From the NCBI RefSeq assembly GCF_018100985.1, contig NZ_JAGJEI010000006.1:62001-126000 (forward strand): 64,000 bases of DNA, in the 5' to 3' direction. Source of the DNA: Pseudoalteromonas sp. MMG007 (lineage in GTDB: Bacteria; Pseudomonadota; Gammaproteobacteria; Enterobacterales; Alteromonadaceae). Shown here piece after piece: positions 8,974 to 18,269 of the stretch; the first letter of the stretch is position 1; each line of letters opens with the position of its first letter. The notes beneath the pieces are model-generated. The model searched no databases, had not been told where the DNA came from, and was given only the letters and a program-made list of their open reading frames with translations. Both the position numbers and the translations under genes were made by a program.

Positions 8974-9568
8974 TTTTAAAGCGCTAAGCGAAATAGATTG
9001 GAATGAGATTGAGCTCGATAATATTGGCGATTGGCCGGTTGCAGTTAAAGCAATTTGTTGCGCATTTGTGACTTTGCTTGTTTTATTTTTTAGCTATAGC
9101 TTATTAGTCTCTGATGAAATTGATAGTTACCACAGTGCAGTGGCTAAAGAAATTGAGCTACGTACTACTTACAGGACTAAATACGCAGTAGCAAGCAAAC
9201 TTGACATTTACCGACAGCAAATGATTGATATGGAAGAGAAATTTTCTCAACTATTGAAGCGCTTACCCACCTCAAACGAAACACCGGGTTTATTAGATGA
9301 TTTATCTTATGTAGGTACAACCAGTGGGCTGACGTTTTTAAAAATTGGTTGGCTTCCTGAAGTAGAAAAAGAGTTTTATACAGAGCTACCTATAAAAATA
9401 GAAGTAATAGGTACGTATCATGAATTTGGTGAGTTTGTAGGGAAAGTCGCTCAGTTACCGCGTATTGTGAGCTTGCATGATTTCTCTATTTTATCATCAG
9501 GCGATAAACAACTAACATTTAGTGTTGTGGCCAAAACATACCGTTATGAAGAAGGGAGAAAAAAATGA
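8963..9568 (+). CDS. pilO: Type IV pilus assembly protein PilO
   Basis: PilO is the partner of PilN in the periplasmic alignment complex, which joins the inner-membrane motor to PilP and the PilQ secretin. The product has a short cytoplasmic N-terminus, one membrane segment (about residues 27-47), a coiled coil with LKRLPTSNETPGLLDDLS, and a C-terminal ferredoxin-like domain. I set the start at ATG 8963, preceded by GAGG at 8953-8956, not at the TTG at 8939. This gives 201 residues and an 11-bp overlap with pilN. Confidence 0.93.
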   Translation: MSLDFKALSEIDWNEIELDNIGDWPVAVKAICCAFVTLLVLFFSYSLLVSDEIDSYHSAVAKEIELRTTYRTKYAVASKLDIYRQQMIDMEEKFSQLLKRLPTSNETPGLLDDLSYVGTTSGLTFLKIGWLPEVEKEFYTELPIKIEVIGTYHEFGEFVGKVAQLPRIVSLHDFSILSSGDKQLTFSVVAKTYRYEEGRKK

Positions 9569-10104
9569 ATCTCCTTCGTCTTATATCAGTAGTCATTGTT
9601 TTAGTTCTGAGTGGTTGTAATGATGACACCTCAGAACAAAGAGAGTTTATAGACCAAGTAAAAGCAAGTACTACGGCAAAAGTAGAATCAATTCCGGAGC
9701 TGACTAAATTCGAAATTTTTGAATATAGTGCTGAGCGACTACGTAGTCCCTTTGTAGCGCCGCAGCCAGAAATAATTCAAAATAAACTAACACAAATAAA
9801 GAACTGTTTGCACCCTGATCCAGAGCGCCGCCGTGAGCCCTTAGAAAAATACCCACTAGACAACTTAGCTATGAAAGGCACTATTGGCTCTAGCGGCCAA
9901 GTTTGGGCATTAATAACTGCGGCAGACGACACACTACACCGCGTAACTGTTGGAAATTACCTTGGTAGTTACGATGGGAAAGTGCAAGTAGTAAATAATG
10001 ATTATATAGAATTGGTGGAATTAATTCCTGATGGGTCTGGTTGTTGGAAAGAGCGCCTGACTAAATTAGAAATGTTAGAGGCGGCAATAGATGGCGCAGA
10101 TTAA
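9565..10104 (+). CDS. pilP: Type IV pilus lipoprotein PilP
   Basis: An inner-membrane lipoprotein that bridges PilNO and the N-domains of the PilQ secretin. The N-terminus has a lipoprotein signal ending VLVLSGC, with Cys18 as the acylation site. The C-terminal beta domain includes LAMKGTIGSSGQVWALI and VTVGNYLGSYDGKVQVVNNDYIEL, typical of PilP. The length of 179 is normal, and the start overlaps the pilO stop by 4 bp. Confidence 0.94.
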   Translation: MNLLRLISVVIVLVLSGCNDDTSEQREFIDQVKASTTAKVESIPELTKFEIFEYSAERLRSPFVAPQPEIIQNKLTQIKNCLHPDPERRREPLEKYPLDNLAMKGTIGSSGQVWALITAADDTLHRVTVGNYLGSYDGKVQVVNNDYIELVELIPDGSGCWKERLTKLEMLEAAIDGAD

Positions 10105-10126
10105 TAATAAAAAAGGTAAAAATAAC

Positions 10127-12184
10127 ATGCATAAGGATGTACTTTGGCTTAAAAGCATTTCACGGTCATTATTGGCGGCAATCGCTTTAATAACCGCAAA
10201 TGCAGCCATTGCAGGGCCACTACTTTATGATGTTCGTTATAATCCGCTCCTCAAAGGTGAGACTGAATTACAGCTTGTTTTTGATGAAGAATTAACGCTT
10301 GAACCAAAAGTGCAGGTTTTTAATAGTCCAGCCCGCATTGAGATGTTTTTTGATACCGCTGAGCTTGAAGTGGGTTTAAATGATGTTGCTGTCAACCAAG
10401 CGGGCATCAGCAGCGTGACCAATATTTTGACTGACGAGGGCCTTAAAGTAAGCGTAAATCTTGATAGGTTAAAAATTTATGAAACTGAGGTTCATAATAA
10501 TCTAGTGTCAATACGTGTGTCAGAAAATCCACTAACAGAGTCTGATAGTGAAGATGTTGCTGTGGATTCAAATAATGTAAGTGGAAATTACATAAATCGA
10601 ATTCAATCAATTGACTTTAGACGAGGTGAGAAAGGCGAAGCAAAGGTACTCGTATTTTTACAGGACACTCAAGCCGCAATTGAAGTGCATGAGAGCGGCG
10701 GCAAAATTTATGCTGATTTTCACCATACAGATATTTTAGATGACTTACTTTATGAACTAGATGTTTTAGACTTCGGTACTGTTGTAAGCAATATCGAAAC
10801 GTTTAAAGAAGAAGGTTTAAGTCGAGTTGTTATTGAACCCAATGCTCAATTTACATTTACCTATCAGCAAATAGATAATATTTTAACACTCACTGTAGAA
10901 AAAGATGGGACACAAAACGCGTATTTAGATGGTGGGATTGAGTATCAAGGTCGTCCTATGACCTTAAACTTTCAAGATATTTCTGTTCGTGCAGCATTAC
11001 AAATTATTGCAGGCTATAACGACTTTAACCTTGTAACAAGTGACTCAGTAACCGGTAATATCACACTTCGTTTAGATGGTGTGCCATGGGATCAAGCGCT
11101 TGACGTAGTACTACGCATTAAAGGCTTAGATAAGCGCATGGATGGGTCTATTCTAATGGTGGCGCCTGCAGAGGAGCTTGCAGCACGTGAAGCTAAAGAT
11201 CTAAAAGCTAAGCAACAAGTTGAAGACTTAGAGCCGCTTTATAGTGAATATATTCGATTAAATTATGCTAAAGCAGAAGATTTTGCTGATCTATTAAAAA
11301 CAGATACAAACAGTATCATCACTGCTCGCGGTAGTGTATCGGTAGATCTACGTACTAATACTTTATTAATAAAAGATACTGTTAAGAGTATTGAGAATAT
11401 TCGACGTATGATTGAAACTCTTGATATTCCGGTCCAGCAAGTTGTTATTGAGTCTCGTATGGTCACTGTACGCGACAATGTCACTGAGGATTTAGGCGTG
11501 CGCTGGGGTTTTAGCGATCAGCAAGATAGCGATGGCATTTCTGGTTCACTTGAGGGGGCAGAAACTATATCTAACGGTACCATTCCAGATTTAACTGATA
11601 GGCTAAACGTAAACTTACCGATTACTAATCCTGCGGCGAGTATTGGTTTACATATTGCTAAGTTGGCGAATGGTACTTTAATAGACTTAGAGTTAAGCGC
11701 ACTCGAAGAGGAAAATAAAGGCGAGATTATTGCAAGCCCACGCATTATTGCAGCAAACCAACAAAAAGCACGAATTGAGCAAGGGACTGAAATTCCCTAT
11801 ACAGAGTCTGCCTCAAGTGGTGCAACGACGGTAAGCTTTAAAAAGGCTGTATTGAGTTTAGAGGTTACGCCTCACATAACGCCTGATAATAAAGTTATTT
11901 TGGATCTAGTAATAACGCAAGATACTCGGGGTGACACAGTACAAACGGGTACAGGTGAAGCGGTATCTATTGATACTCAAGAAATCCAAACACAAGTGCT
12001 TGTTGAAAATGGCCAAACTGTAGTGCTGGGTGGAATATTTCAACAGCAAATAATAAATACTACAAATAAAGTACCAGTTTTAGGTGATATTCCTTACTTA
12101 GGAAGGTTGTTTAAAAGTACGAGTGAGTTCAATGAAAAACGTGAACTACTCATTTTCGTGACGCCAAAAATACAAATAGACTAA
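10127..12184 (+). CDS. pilQ: Type IV pilus secretin PilQ
   Basis: PilQ forms the outer-membrane channel through which the pilus emerges. A signal peptide (about residues 1-28, ending ANAAIA) precedes two AMIN-type beta domains that bind peptidoglycan. Then comes an STN/N0 domain (RAALQIIAGYNDFNLV), a secretin N1 domain, and the secretin core with GEIIASPRIIAANQQKARIEQ, ending VPVLGDIPYLGRLFKS and LLIFVTPKI. I preferred ATG 10127 because it gives a compact signal peptide. An in-frame ATG at 10091, with AGAGG nine bases upstream, would add 12 residues and overlap pilP, and cannot be excluded. Confidence 0.95.
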   Translation: MHKDVLWLKSISRSLLAAIALITANAAIAGPLLYDVRYNPLLKGETELQLVFDEELTLEPKVQVFNSPARIEMFFDTAELEVGLNDVAVNQAGISSVTNILTDEGLKVSVNLDRLKIYETEVHNNLVSIRVSENPLTESDSEDVAVDSNNVSGNYINRIQSIDFRRGEKGEAKVLVFLQDTQAAIEVHESGGKIYADFHHTDILDDLLYELDVLDFGTVVSNIETFKEEGLSRVVIEPNAQFTFTYQQIDNILTLTVEKDGTQNAYLDGGIEYQGRPMTLNFQDISVRAALQIIAGYNDFNLVTSDSVTGNITLRLDGVPWDQALDVVLRIKGLDKRMDGSILMVAPAEELAAREAKDLKAKQQVEDLEPLYSEYIRLNYAKAEDFADLLKTDTNSIITARGSVSVDLRTNTLLIKDTVKSIENIRRMIETLDIPVQQVVIESRMVTVRDNVTEDLGVRWGFSDQQDSDGISGSLEGAETISNGTIPDLTDRLNVNLPITNPAASIGLHIAKLANGTLIDLELSALEEENKGEIIASPRIIAANQQKARIEQGTEIPYTESASSGATTVSFKKAVLSLEVTPHITPDNKVILDLVITQDTRGDTVQTGTGEAVSIDTQEIQTQVLVENGQTVVLGGIFQQQIINTTNKVPVLGDIPYLGRLFKSTSEFNEKRELLIFVTPKIQID

Positions 12185-12262
12185 AATTTAGTGCTATTTT
12201 GTTAATCAATGGGCAATTATTTAGATTAATTGCTCGTTATATGGCTTTTTATTCTAATTGAC

Positions 12263-12292
12263 TTGAAATACCCCGGCAATTACTGAGATAAT
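12263..12292 (+). promoter_or_regulatory. Candidate sigma-70 promoter for aroK operon
   Basis: TTGAAA at 12263-12268 and GATAAT at 12287-12292 are separated by 18 bp, close to consensus. It lies about 75 nt upstream of aroK and would allow aroK-aroB-damX to be transcribed independently of pilQ. Confidence 0.5.
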
Positions 12293-12336
12293 CCCCTCCT
12301 TAATTTTGGGGCCAGGTCGTTAGGCGGGGTTTTATT
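12293..12336 (+). terminator. Terminator-like hairpin in the aroK leader
   Basis: CCCCTCCT (12293-12300) can pair with AGGCGGGG (12322-12329), with one mismatch, and TTTTATTT follows. A competing pairing of CCCC (12293-12296) with GGGG (12308-12311) is possible. It may end pilQ transcription or act as an attenuator downstream of the candidate promoter at 12263-12292. Confidence 0.4.
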
Positions 12337-12368
12337 TCAAATTTTAGAGTTCGTTTGTACTAAAAGAT

Positions 12369-12887
12369 ATGGCTGAGAAACGTAATATATTTCTAGTTGG
12401 CCCCATGGGGGCTGGCAAAAGCACGATTGGTCGTCACATCGCTGACCAATTACACCTTGAATTTGTTGATTCTGATCAAGAAATCGAACGCCGCACAGGT
12501 GCAGATATTGCATGGGTGTTCGATCTTGAGGGTGAAGAAGGCTTTAGACTTCGAGAAGAGTCTGTTATTGGCGATTTAACCGAAATGCAAGGTATTGTAC
12601 TTGCTACCGGTGGTGGTTCAGTAATGAGCAAAGAAGTTCGAAACAAGCTTTCGGCTCGTGGTATCGTTGTATACCTAGAGACACCTATAGAAAAACAAGT
12701 TGCACGCACGCAACGCGACAAGCGTCGCCCATTACTGCAAACTGAAGAAGCACCTCGTAATGTACTAGAGCGCTTAGCAGAAGAACGCGAGCCACTATAC
12801 AAAGAAGTTGCCGATTTTGTTGTACGCACTGATGAGCAAAGCGCTAAAGTTGTTGCTAACCAAATCATCGAGAAATTAGATTTTTAA
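12369..12887 (+). CDS. aroK: Shikimate kinase I
   Basis: This enzyme phosphorylates shikimate at the 3-position with ATP in the pathway to chorismate and aromatic amino acids. It opens [20 protein letters not shown]; the P-loop GPMGAGKS is at residues 11-18. The shikimate-binding segment includes [16 protein letters not shown] and TGGGSV. The lid has RDKRRPLL. The 172-residue length is identical in kind to E. coli AroK (173). It is followed after 28 nt by aroB, the conserved aroKB pair. Confidence 0.96.
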   Translation: MAEKRNIFLVGPMGAGKSTIGRHIADQLHLEFVDSDQEIERRTGADIAWVFDLEGEEGFRLREESVIGDLTEMQGIVLATGGGSVMSKEVRNKLSARGIVVYLETPIEKQVARTQRDKRRPLLQTEEAPRNVLERLAEEREPLYKEVADFVVRTDEQSAKVVANQIIEKLDF

Positions 12888-12915
12888 AAACCAATAATAA
12901 AGGAAATAACAAAGC

Positions 12916-13986
12916 ATGCTTGAATTAACTGTTAATTTGGACGAGCGAAGTTATCCTATTTTTATTGGTCAATCTGCACTTCAAGATAATGGCCGCCTTG
13001 TTCACCATATTGGTGATTGTCGGCCTATCATCATTACTAACGACACCGTAGCGCCTTTATATCTAAAAGGTTTGCTTGATTCGTTAGCTGAACTGAATCC
13101 TCTTTCTTTTATCATTCCTGACGGTGAACAATATAAGTCGTTAGAATGGTTTGAAAAAATATCTGCTTTTTTACTGCAAAACAACTGCGGTCGAGACACC
13201 TGCTTAATTGCATTAGGCGGTGGTGTTATTGGCGATCTAACTGGTTTTGTCGCTGCGTGTTACCAGCGCGGTGTGCCATTTATACAAATTCCAACTACTG
13301 TTTTATCGCAAGTCGATTCATCAGTAGGGGGAAAAACAGCTGTAAATCACCCGTTGGGTAAAAACATGATTGGGGCGTTTTATCAGCCGCAAGCTGTTTT
13401 TATTGATACTAAATCGCTTCATACATTACCAGCGCGCGAATTTGCAGCAGGTATGGCCGAAGTTATTAAGTATGGCCTGATTTACGATACCGAGCTATTT
13501 TCTTTTATTGAGCAAAATGTAGAAAATCTACAGCGGCTAGATGAAGCAAGTTTGCAGCACATCATTTATAGATGTTGTGAAATTAAAGCGCTTATCGTTG
13601 CACAAGATGAAAAAGAAAATGGCCTTCGTGCATTACTTAATTTAGGCCACACATTTGCTCATGCAATAGAGGCTCAAATGGGTTATGGAGCATGGCTGCA
13701 TGGAGAAGCTGTAGCAACGGGAATGGTATTAGCTGCAAAACTTGCACATACTCGTGGTGACTTATCGAAAAGTGAAGTAAGTAGGATAATAGCGTTACTT
13801 AAGCTTTACGACTTACCTACCGAAATTCCAAGCGAAATGACTAGTGAGCAGTTTTTAACGCACATGCGTAAAGACAAAAAGAATAAAAAAGGCACTATCC
13901 GCTTTATTTTACCTACTCAATTTGGTCAATGCGCATTGGTAGATGACGTATCCGACGACCAAGTTAGAGCGTTAATCGAGCAATAA
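12916..13986 (+). CDS. aroB: 3-dehydroquinate synthase
   Basis: It converts DAHP to 3-dehydroquinate, the second step of the shikimate pathway, using NAD and a divalent metal. Recognisable parts are PDGEQYKS, the NAD-binding GGGVIGDLTGFVAACYQRG, the metal and substrate region DSSVGGKTAVNHPLGKNMIG, and the metal ligands in NLGHTFAHAIEA and WLHGEAVATGM. The 356 residues match the family. AGGAAATAAC precedes the start, and the TAATG junction with damX implies translational coupling. Confidence 0.96.
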   Translation: MLELTVNLDERSYPIFIGQSALQDNGRLVHHIGDCRPIIITNDTVAPLYLKGLLDSLAELNPLSFIIPDGEQYKSLEWFEKISAFLLQNNCGRDTCLIALGGGVIGDLTGFVAACYQRGVPFIQIPTTVLSQVDSSVGGKTAVNHPLGKNMIGAFYQPQAVFIDTKSLHTLPAREFAAGMAEVIKYGLIYDTELFSFIEQNVENLQRLDEASLQHIIYRCCEIKALIVAQDEKENGLRALLNLGHTFAHAIEAQMGYGAWLHGEAVATGMVLAAKLAHTRGDLSKSEVSRIIALLKLYDLPTEIPSEMTSEQFLTHMRKDKKNKKGTIRFILPTQFGQCALVDDVSDDQVRALIEQ

Positions 13987-15320
13987 TGCAGGCGCAAATT
14001 TTACCAAGCCGTGCGGCGTTGGTGGATAGAATTGCTCTGCAATTTGAATACGGGCAAAACTTAATTGTATTACTAGGCACTTCTGGGCTTGGTAAAAGCT
14101 ATATGCTCGAAACCTTCATTACCGATAAGTATAACGACTTTAATAAAGCATTTGTGCATATAAGTGCCCAAACAACTGACGCTCAGCTGATGAGTGACTT
14201 ATTAGAGCAAAGTTTTAATTCTCCGCTAATCGATCATACCTTGAGTCTGTCTGAAAATTATTATCAGCTACTGCAACAACAACCGTGTGGGCCTTGCTTG
14301 TGGGTACTTGATGGTGGCAAACAGTTGTCTGATGAAATGTTAGTTGAGCTGGAGTTACTTTCAAAAAACAGTCCTAATACTCTGTATATTATGATTGCTT
14401 CGCAATCTAAACTACCTATCAGTAATGCCGTTGAGATTTACTTAGAAGCATTAACACTTAAAGAAAGTAAGATGTTGATGCAGTGGTACTTTACTGATTT
14501 ACCCTATGATGAGGATCCTGTATTTAGTACGTTTTTGGCTGAAGCACACGGCAATCCGAGTTTACTGCTAGCTTGGCAGCCCAATGAACATGTTGCTGAT
14601 GTAATTGTAAAGGATAAAGTCTCTTGGCGTTTGCATTTATTGATTTTAATGTTGCTGATTATGCTTTTAATAATTGGTTTGCTTTATAAGTCAGACATGA
14701 CGCAGTGGTGGCAGGAGTACTATCAGCAAGAAAAGCCGCAAGTGCTAACTACCGCAATCCCTGTAGAACAAGTAGCTAAAGCGAGTGTCAAAAACGAACA
14801 AGCAATAAGTAACCCCTCATTAGCTCAAATAGCTCCTGAGCAATCAGTGTCTGAAAAAGTACACATCAATGATGTTCCCGCTATTATGCAAAGTCTTACA
14901 AACCAAGACAAGATCACTGTTAATGATGCTCAGAACAATAAGGCGAGTAACTTAAATATTAATGAGTCTAAAACGCCAATAGCTGAAATAGTAAATAAAG
15001 CAGGGCAGCCTAGGACTGATTTAAATACTAGTTGGTACTTAAACCAAGCTGATGCCAGTTTGGTTATACAATTACTTGCAGTAACTCAGCAAAAAGTAAG
15101 TGATGAATTTATTGCTCAATATAATCTACAAGAGCACACTCATACCTATCAAACAATGCGTAATAATAAGATGTGGTGGGTGGTTACTTTTGGTAATTTT
15201 ACCAGTTTAAACGAAGCAAAATCGGCGATGGCCAATTTGCCTGCTCAGGTTAGAAAAAACAAACCTTTCTATAAAAAAATGAGTAAAATAAAACAAGAAA
15301 TTGCACTTGTTGATCAGTAA
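13986..15320 (+). CDS. damX: DamX, SPOR-domain cell division protein with AAA domain
   Basis: DamX is an inner-membrane protein that goes to the septum by binding denuded peptidoglycan through its SPOR domain. The N-terminal part is an ExeA-like ATPase with Walker A GTSGLGKS at residues 31-38 and a weak Walker B near CLWVLDGG. A single membrane segment spans about 214-235. A low-complexity periplasmic linker leads to the C-terminal SPOR domain (about 355-440), with WYLNQADASLVIQLLAV and WWVVTFGNFTSLNEAKSAM. Its place between aroB and dam is as in E. coli. Confidence 0.9.
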   Translation: MQAQILPSRAALVDRIALQFEYGQNLIVLLGTSGLGKSYMLETFITDKYNDFNKAFVHISAQTTDAQLMSDLLEQSFNSPLIDHTLSLSENYYQLLQQQPCGPCLWVLDGGKQLSDEMLVELELLSKNSPNTLYIMIASQSKLPISNAVEIYLEALTLKESKMLMQWYFTDLPYDEDPVFSTFLAEAHGNPSLLLAWQPNEHVADVIVKDKVSWRLHLLILMLLIMLLIIGLLYKSDMTQWWQEYYQQEKPQVLTTAIPVEQVAKASVKNEQAISNPSLAQIAPEQSVSEKVHINDVPAIMQSLTNQDKITVNDAQNNKASNLNINESKTPIAEIVNKAGQPRTDLNTSWYLNQADASLVIQLLAVTQQKVSDEFIAQYNLQEHTHTYQTMRNNKMWWVVTFGNFTSLNEAKSAMANLPAQVRKNKPFYKKMSKIKQEIALVDQ

Positions 15321-15373
15321 AATACACTACTTTAGTGTAAAATCGCGCAACAGCAGATTGAAGTAAAGAGCCA

Positions 15374-16231
15374 ATGCAACAAAAGAGTAGAGCCTTCCTT
15401 AAATGGGCCGGCGGAAAGTACAGCCTCGTTGAAGATATAAATGCGCGATTAAATAAAGCTAGCAAGCATGCTGATACGCTGGTTGAGCCTTTTGTTGGTG
15501 CTGGTTCGGTGTTTTTAAATAGTAGTTTTAAACACTATATTCTCAACGATATAAATGCTGATCTAATCAATTTGTATAAAGAACTAAAAAACTCGCCTGA
15601 CGAGTTTATTAGTGATTCCAAAAAGTTATTTGTTGATTTGAATAACCACGCAGATGCTTATTACGAATACCGAGTACAGTTTAATCAAAGTAGCGATGTA
15701 TATGAAAGGGCTATGCTTTTTTTATACATGAATCGCCATGGTTACAATGGGCTTTGTAGGTATAACTTAAAAGGTATTTTTAATGTACCGTTTGGTAAAT
15801 ATAAAAAGCCTTACTTTCCTGAAAAAGAAATGTACTTTTTTGCAGAAAAAGCACAAAAAGCTACTTTTACCTGCTTAGGTTACGACGACGTTTTTAAGTT
15901 AGTACCCAGTAACGCTGTTATTTATTGCGATCCACCTTATGTGCCATTAAGTAAAACGGCTTCGTTTACGTCGTACGCTAAAGGAGGGTTCAATTTAGAT
16001 GATCAAGCAAATCTCGCCAACTTGGCCGAGCAAGCTGCATTTGAAAATAATACACCAGTGCTTATTTCTAATCACGATACGGTATGGACGCGAAAAATTT
16101 ATAGCCAAGCATCGCTTGAACAAATTAAAGTAAAGCGGACTATTAGCCCTAAAGGCGGATCACGAAACAAAGTTGATGAGCTAATGGCTATGTATTTAGC
16201 ACCCAAGCAACCACTGCGTAAATTACGATAA
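15374..16231 (+). CDS. dam: DNA adenine methylase (GATC)
   Basis: It transfers a methyl group from SAM to adenine N6 in GATC and serves mismatch repair and replication control. It starts near RAFLKWAGGKYSLVEDI, the FxxWAGGK motif of alpha-class N6-methylases. FVGAGSVFLN is the SAM-binding motif and CDPPYVPLS holds the DPPY catalytic motif. RHGYNGLCRYN is also typical. The length is 285, against 278 in E. coli. It lies 53 nt after damX. Its last 44 bp overlap the 3' end of a small gene on the other strand. Confidence 0.96.
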   Translation: MQQKSRAFLKWAGGKYSLVEDINARLNKASKHADTLVEPFVGAGSVFLNSSFKHYILNDINADLINLYKELKNSPDEFISDSKKLFVDLNNHADAYYEYRVQFNQSSDVYERAMLFLYMNRHGYNGLCRYNLKGIFNVPFGKYKKPYFPEKEMYFFAEKAQKATFTCLGYDDVFKLVPSNAVIYCDPPYVPLSKTASFTSYAKGGFNLDDQANLANLAEQAAFENNTPVLISNHDTVWTRKIYSQASLEQIKVKRTISPKGGSRNKVDELMAMYLAPKQPLRKLR

Positions 16232-16373
16232 TAAAAACTATAAAAAGTATCATTGCGATTGTAATAACAGTGACTGGAGAGTGTTGTTTAAAGTCAGCTT
16301 TGCGTTTATGTTCTGATTGAACACCAAAAAATGCAGCTAGCACACTTTGAAACGCGCTAATAAGCTGCAACAT
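16188..16373 (-). CDS. DUF2970 small membrane protein
   Basis: A 61-residue protein whose first half, SAFQSVLAAFFGVQSEHKRK, matches the pattern I associate with the DUF2970 family (a QSVLAAxFGVQS block, basic residues, then one membrane helix). The helix covers about residues 34-57. The function of the family is unknown. Its 3' end overlaps the end of dam by 44 bp in convergent orientation. It begins 3 nt after the stop of the exported protein at 16377-16673, so the two are probably one transcript. Confidence 0.75.
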   Translation of the reverse strand: MLQLISAFQSVLAAFFGVQSEHKRKADFKQHSPVTVITIAMILFIVFIIVIYAVVAWVLNT

Positions 16374-16376
16374 TAT

Positions 16377-16673
16377 TTAAAATAGAGGTTTTAACGAAGG
16401 CGGGTTTTTAGATTCTTCAGAACTAGTTAAAAGCTCTAGTAAATCTAAATAATGAAATTGAGCACTGCGGCTATCGCCCGTTAGCCATGAAAACCACGAT
16501 GAGTCTTCTTCTACTTTTGCACATGCAATCACGTTTTGTGAATTAGTGCTTACGGTTTGATGCTGGCAATTATTAACTAAGCTTAAATCTTGCTCAGAGC
16601 TTGGTGCAAAACTAATTGCTCCAATAAATAATAATGCCGACGCAATTAAGATCCCTGTTTTAAATGCACGCAT
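16377..16673 (-). CDS. Small exported or membrane-anchored protein, unknown
   Basis: A 98-residue protein with an N-terminal hydrophobic segment (about residues 8-24, GILIASALLFIGAISFA) that could be a signal peptide or anchor. The rest is polar, with two cysteines (near residues 36 and 51), a WFSW segment and a Pro-rich end. I recognise no family. It sits upstream of the DUF2970 gene with a 3-nt gap and is divergent from rpe. Confidence 0.6.
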   Translation of the reverse strand: MRAFKTGILIASALLFIGAISFAPSSEQDLSLVNNCQHQTVSTNSQNVIACAKVEEDSSWFSWLTGDSRSAQFHYLDLLELLTSSEESKNPPSLKPLF

Positions 16674-16887
16674 AATATTAGCCTAAAATTAGTTACTTTT
16701 TTAATAATAACAAAAGCTGTATAAATAACAAACTAATATTTACCTATAATAGCTAAAACTGTTTATAAATAAATACTTATGTATTTAAATTGGTATTTTT
16801 AGTTATACCTAATTTGCCGCGTATTGCTTGGGAAACGTCAGCAATTACGTTACATTAAGGCCATACTTAACTGATTGACGGATTACT

Positions 16888-17571
16888 ATGTTAAACCCTG
16901 AACAAAAATACTTAATAGCGCCTTCAATTTTATCGGCTGACTTTGCAAAACTGGGCGAAGATGTAGATAAAGTTCTCGCTGCAGGTGCTGATGTAGTGCA
17001 TTTTGATGTAATGGACAATCATTATGTGCCTAATCTCACTATTGGTCCTATGGTGTGTAAAGCTCTAAGAGATTATGGTGTAACCGCGCCTGTTGATGTG
17101 CATTTAATGGTGAAACCTGTAGATAGTATTATACCTTTGTTTGCTGAGGCTGGTGCTTCTATTATTACTTTTCATCCAGAGGCTAGCGAGCATATTGACC
17201 GCACAATTCAGTTAATAAAAGATCATGGCTGTAAAGCGGGTTTAGTATTTAACCCTGCTACTAGTTTAAGTTACCTCGACCATGTTATCGATAAACTAGA
17301 TACAATATTGCTAATGTCGGTTAATCCAGGCTTTGGCGGGCAGAGCTTTATACCTCATACACTTGAAAAGTTAGCACAAGCTAAGCAGCGTATTATTGAA
17401 TCAGGCCGTGATATTCGCTTAGAAGTAGATGGCGGTATTAAGGTTGATAACATAGCTGCAGCGGCAGAAGCAGGAGCCGATATGTTTGTAGCTGGCTCTG
17501 CAATCTTTAATCAGCCTGATTACAAAGTAGTGATCGATCAAATGCGTGAGCAGCTAGGAAGTGTAAAGTAA
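16888..17571 (+). CDS. rpe: Ribulose-phosphate 3-epimerase
   Basis: It interconverts ribulose 5-phosphate and xylulose 5-phosphate in the pentose phosphate pathway. The TIM-barrel motifs are all present: [54 protein letters not shown] and [11 protein letters not shown]. These contain the metal-binding His and Asp residues. 227 residues is the normal length. The stop overlaps the gph start as TAATG. Confidence 0.96.
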   Translation: MLNPEQKYLIAPSILSADFAKLGEDVDKVLAAGADVVHFDVMDNHYVPNLTIGPMVCKALRDYGVTAPVDVHLMVKPVDSIIPLFAEAGASIITFHPEASEHIDRTIQLIKDHGCKAGLVFNPATSLSYLDHVIDKLDTILLMSVNPGFGGQSFIPHTLEKLAQAKQRIIESGRDIRLEVDGGIKVDNIAAAAEAGADMFVAGSAIFNQPDYKVVIDQMREQLGSVK

Positions 17572-18236
17572 TGAAATACGATGTAGCTTTATTTGATCTT
17601 GATGGCACTTTAGTTGATAGCGTTTACGACTTATACATAGCTATAAATTTAACGCTTAGCGATTTAGCTTTTCCTATTGTTAGCCAAAGCCTTGTAGAGA
17701 GCTGGGTAGGAAATGGCGTTGAAACATTAGTAATGCGTGCACTTAGTGGCGATATGCAAATAAGTGAACATCTTGATGAAACACTTAGTAATAAAGCCAT
17801 TATTTTGTTTTATCAACATTATGAGCAGCAAGTTGGTGAGTACAGTGTACTGTACCAGCATGTAGAAACGGGTCTTAGTGCATTACGAGGCATGCCAAAA
17901 GCATTAATTACTAATAAAGCACGTATATTTACCGAAAAACTACTGGATAAGCTTTCTCTTACTAGCCATTTTGAAGTAATTGTATGTGGTGACGACATGG
18001 TAAAAAAGCCATCACCAGAGCCTCTGTTATTTGCATGTAACAAGTTAAATGTTGAACCAAGCAAAGCCATTATGATTGGCGACTCTAAAAGCGATATACT
18101 CGCTGCACATGCCGCTAAAATTGATGTTATAGCTTTAAATTATGGCTACAACCAAGGCGAAAAGCTAAGCGATTTTAATCCGCAGTACCTATGCGATAAC
18201 TTCTTAGATATAATACCGACACTTACACAGCGTTAA
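17571..18236 (+). CDS. gph: Phosphoglycolate phosphatase (HAD family)
   Basis: It removes phosphate from 2-phosphoglycolate, a by-product of oxidative DNA damage repair. HAD motif I is FDLDGTLVDS at residues 8-17, motif II lies at ALITNK, and motifs III/IV are KKPSPEPLLFAC and MIGDSKSDILAA. At 221 residues it is somewhat shorter than E. coli Gph (252). The rpe-gph-trpS order supports the name; substrate specificity within the HAD family is inferred from context. Confidence 0.9.
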   Translation: MKYDVALFDLDGTLVDSVYDLYIAINLTLSDLAFPIVSQSLVESWVGNGVETLVMRALSGDMQISEHLDETLSNKAIILFYQHYEQQVGEYSVLYQHVETGLSALRGMPKALITNKARIFTEKLLDKLSLTSHFEVIVCGDDMVKKPSPEPLLFACNKLNVEPSKAIMIGDSKSDILAAHAAKIDVIALNYGYNQGEKLSDFNPQYLCDNFLDIIPTLTQR

Positions 18237-18269
18237 AATTTTTAACTAACTAAACACTAAAGGAAAATC

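Noticed and set aside
12476-12868. 130-codon minus-strand frame
   Set aside because: Wholly antisense to aroK; Ser/Arg-rich composition is what the reverse strand of a coding sequence gives.
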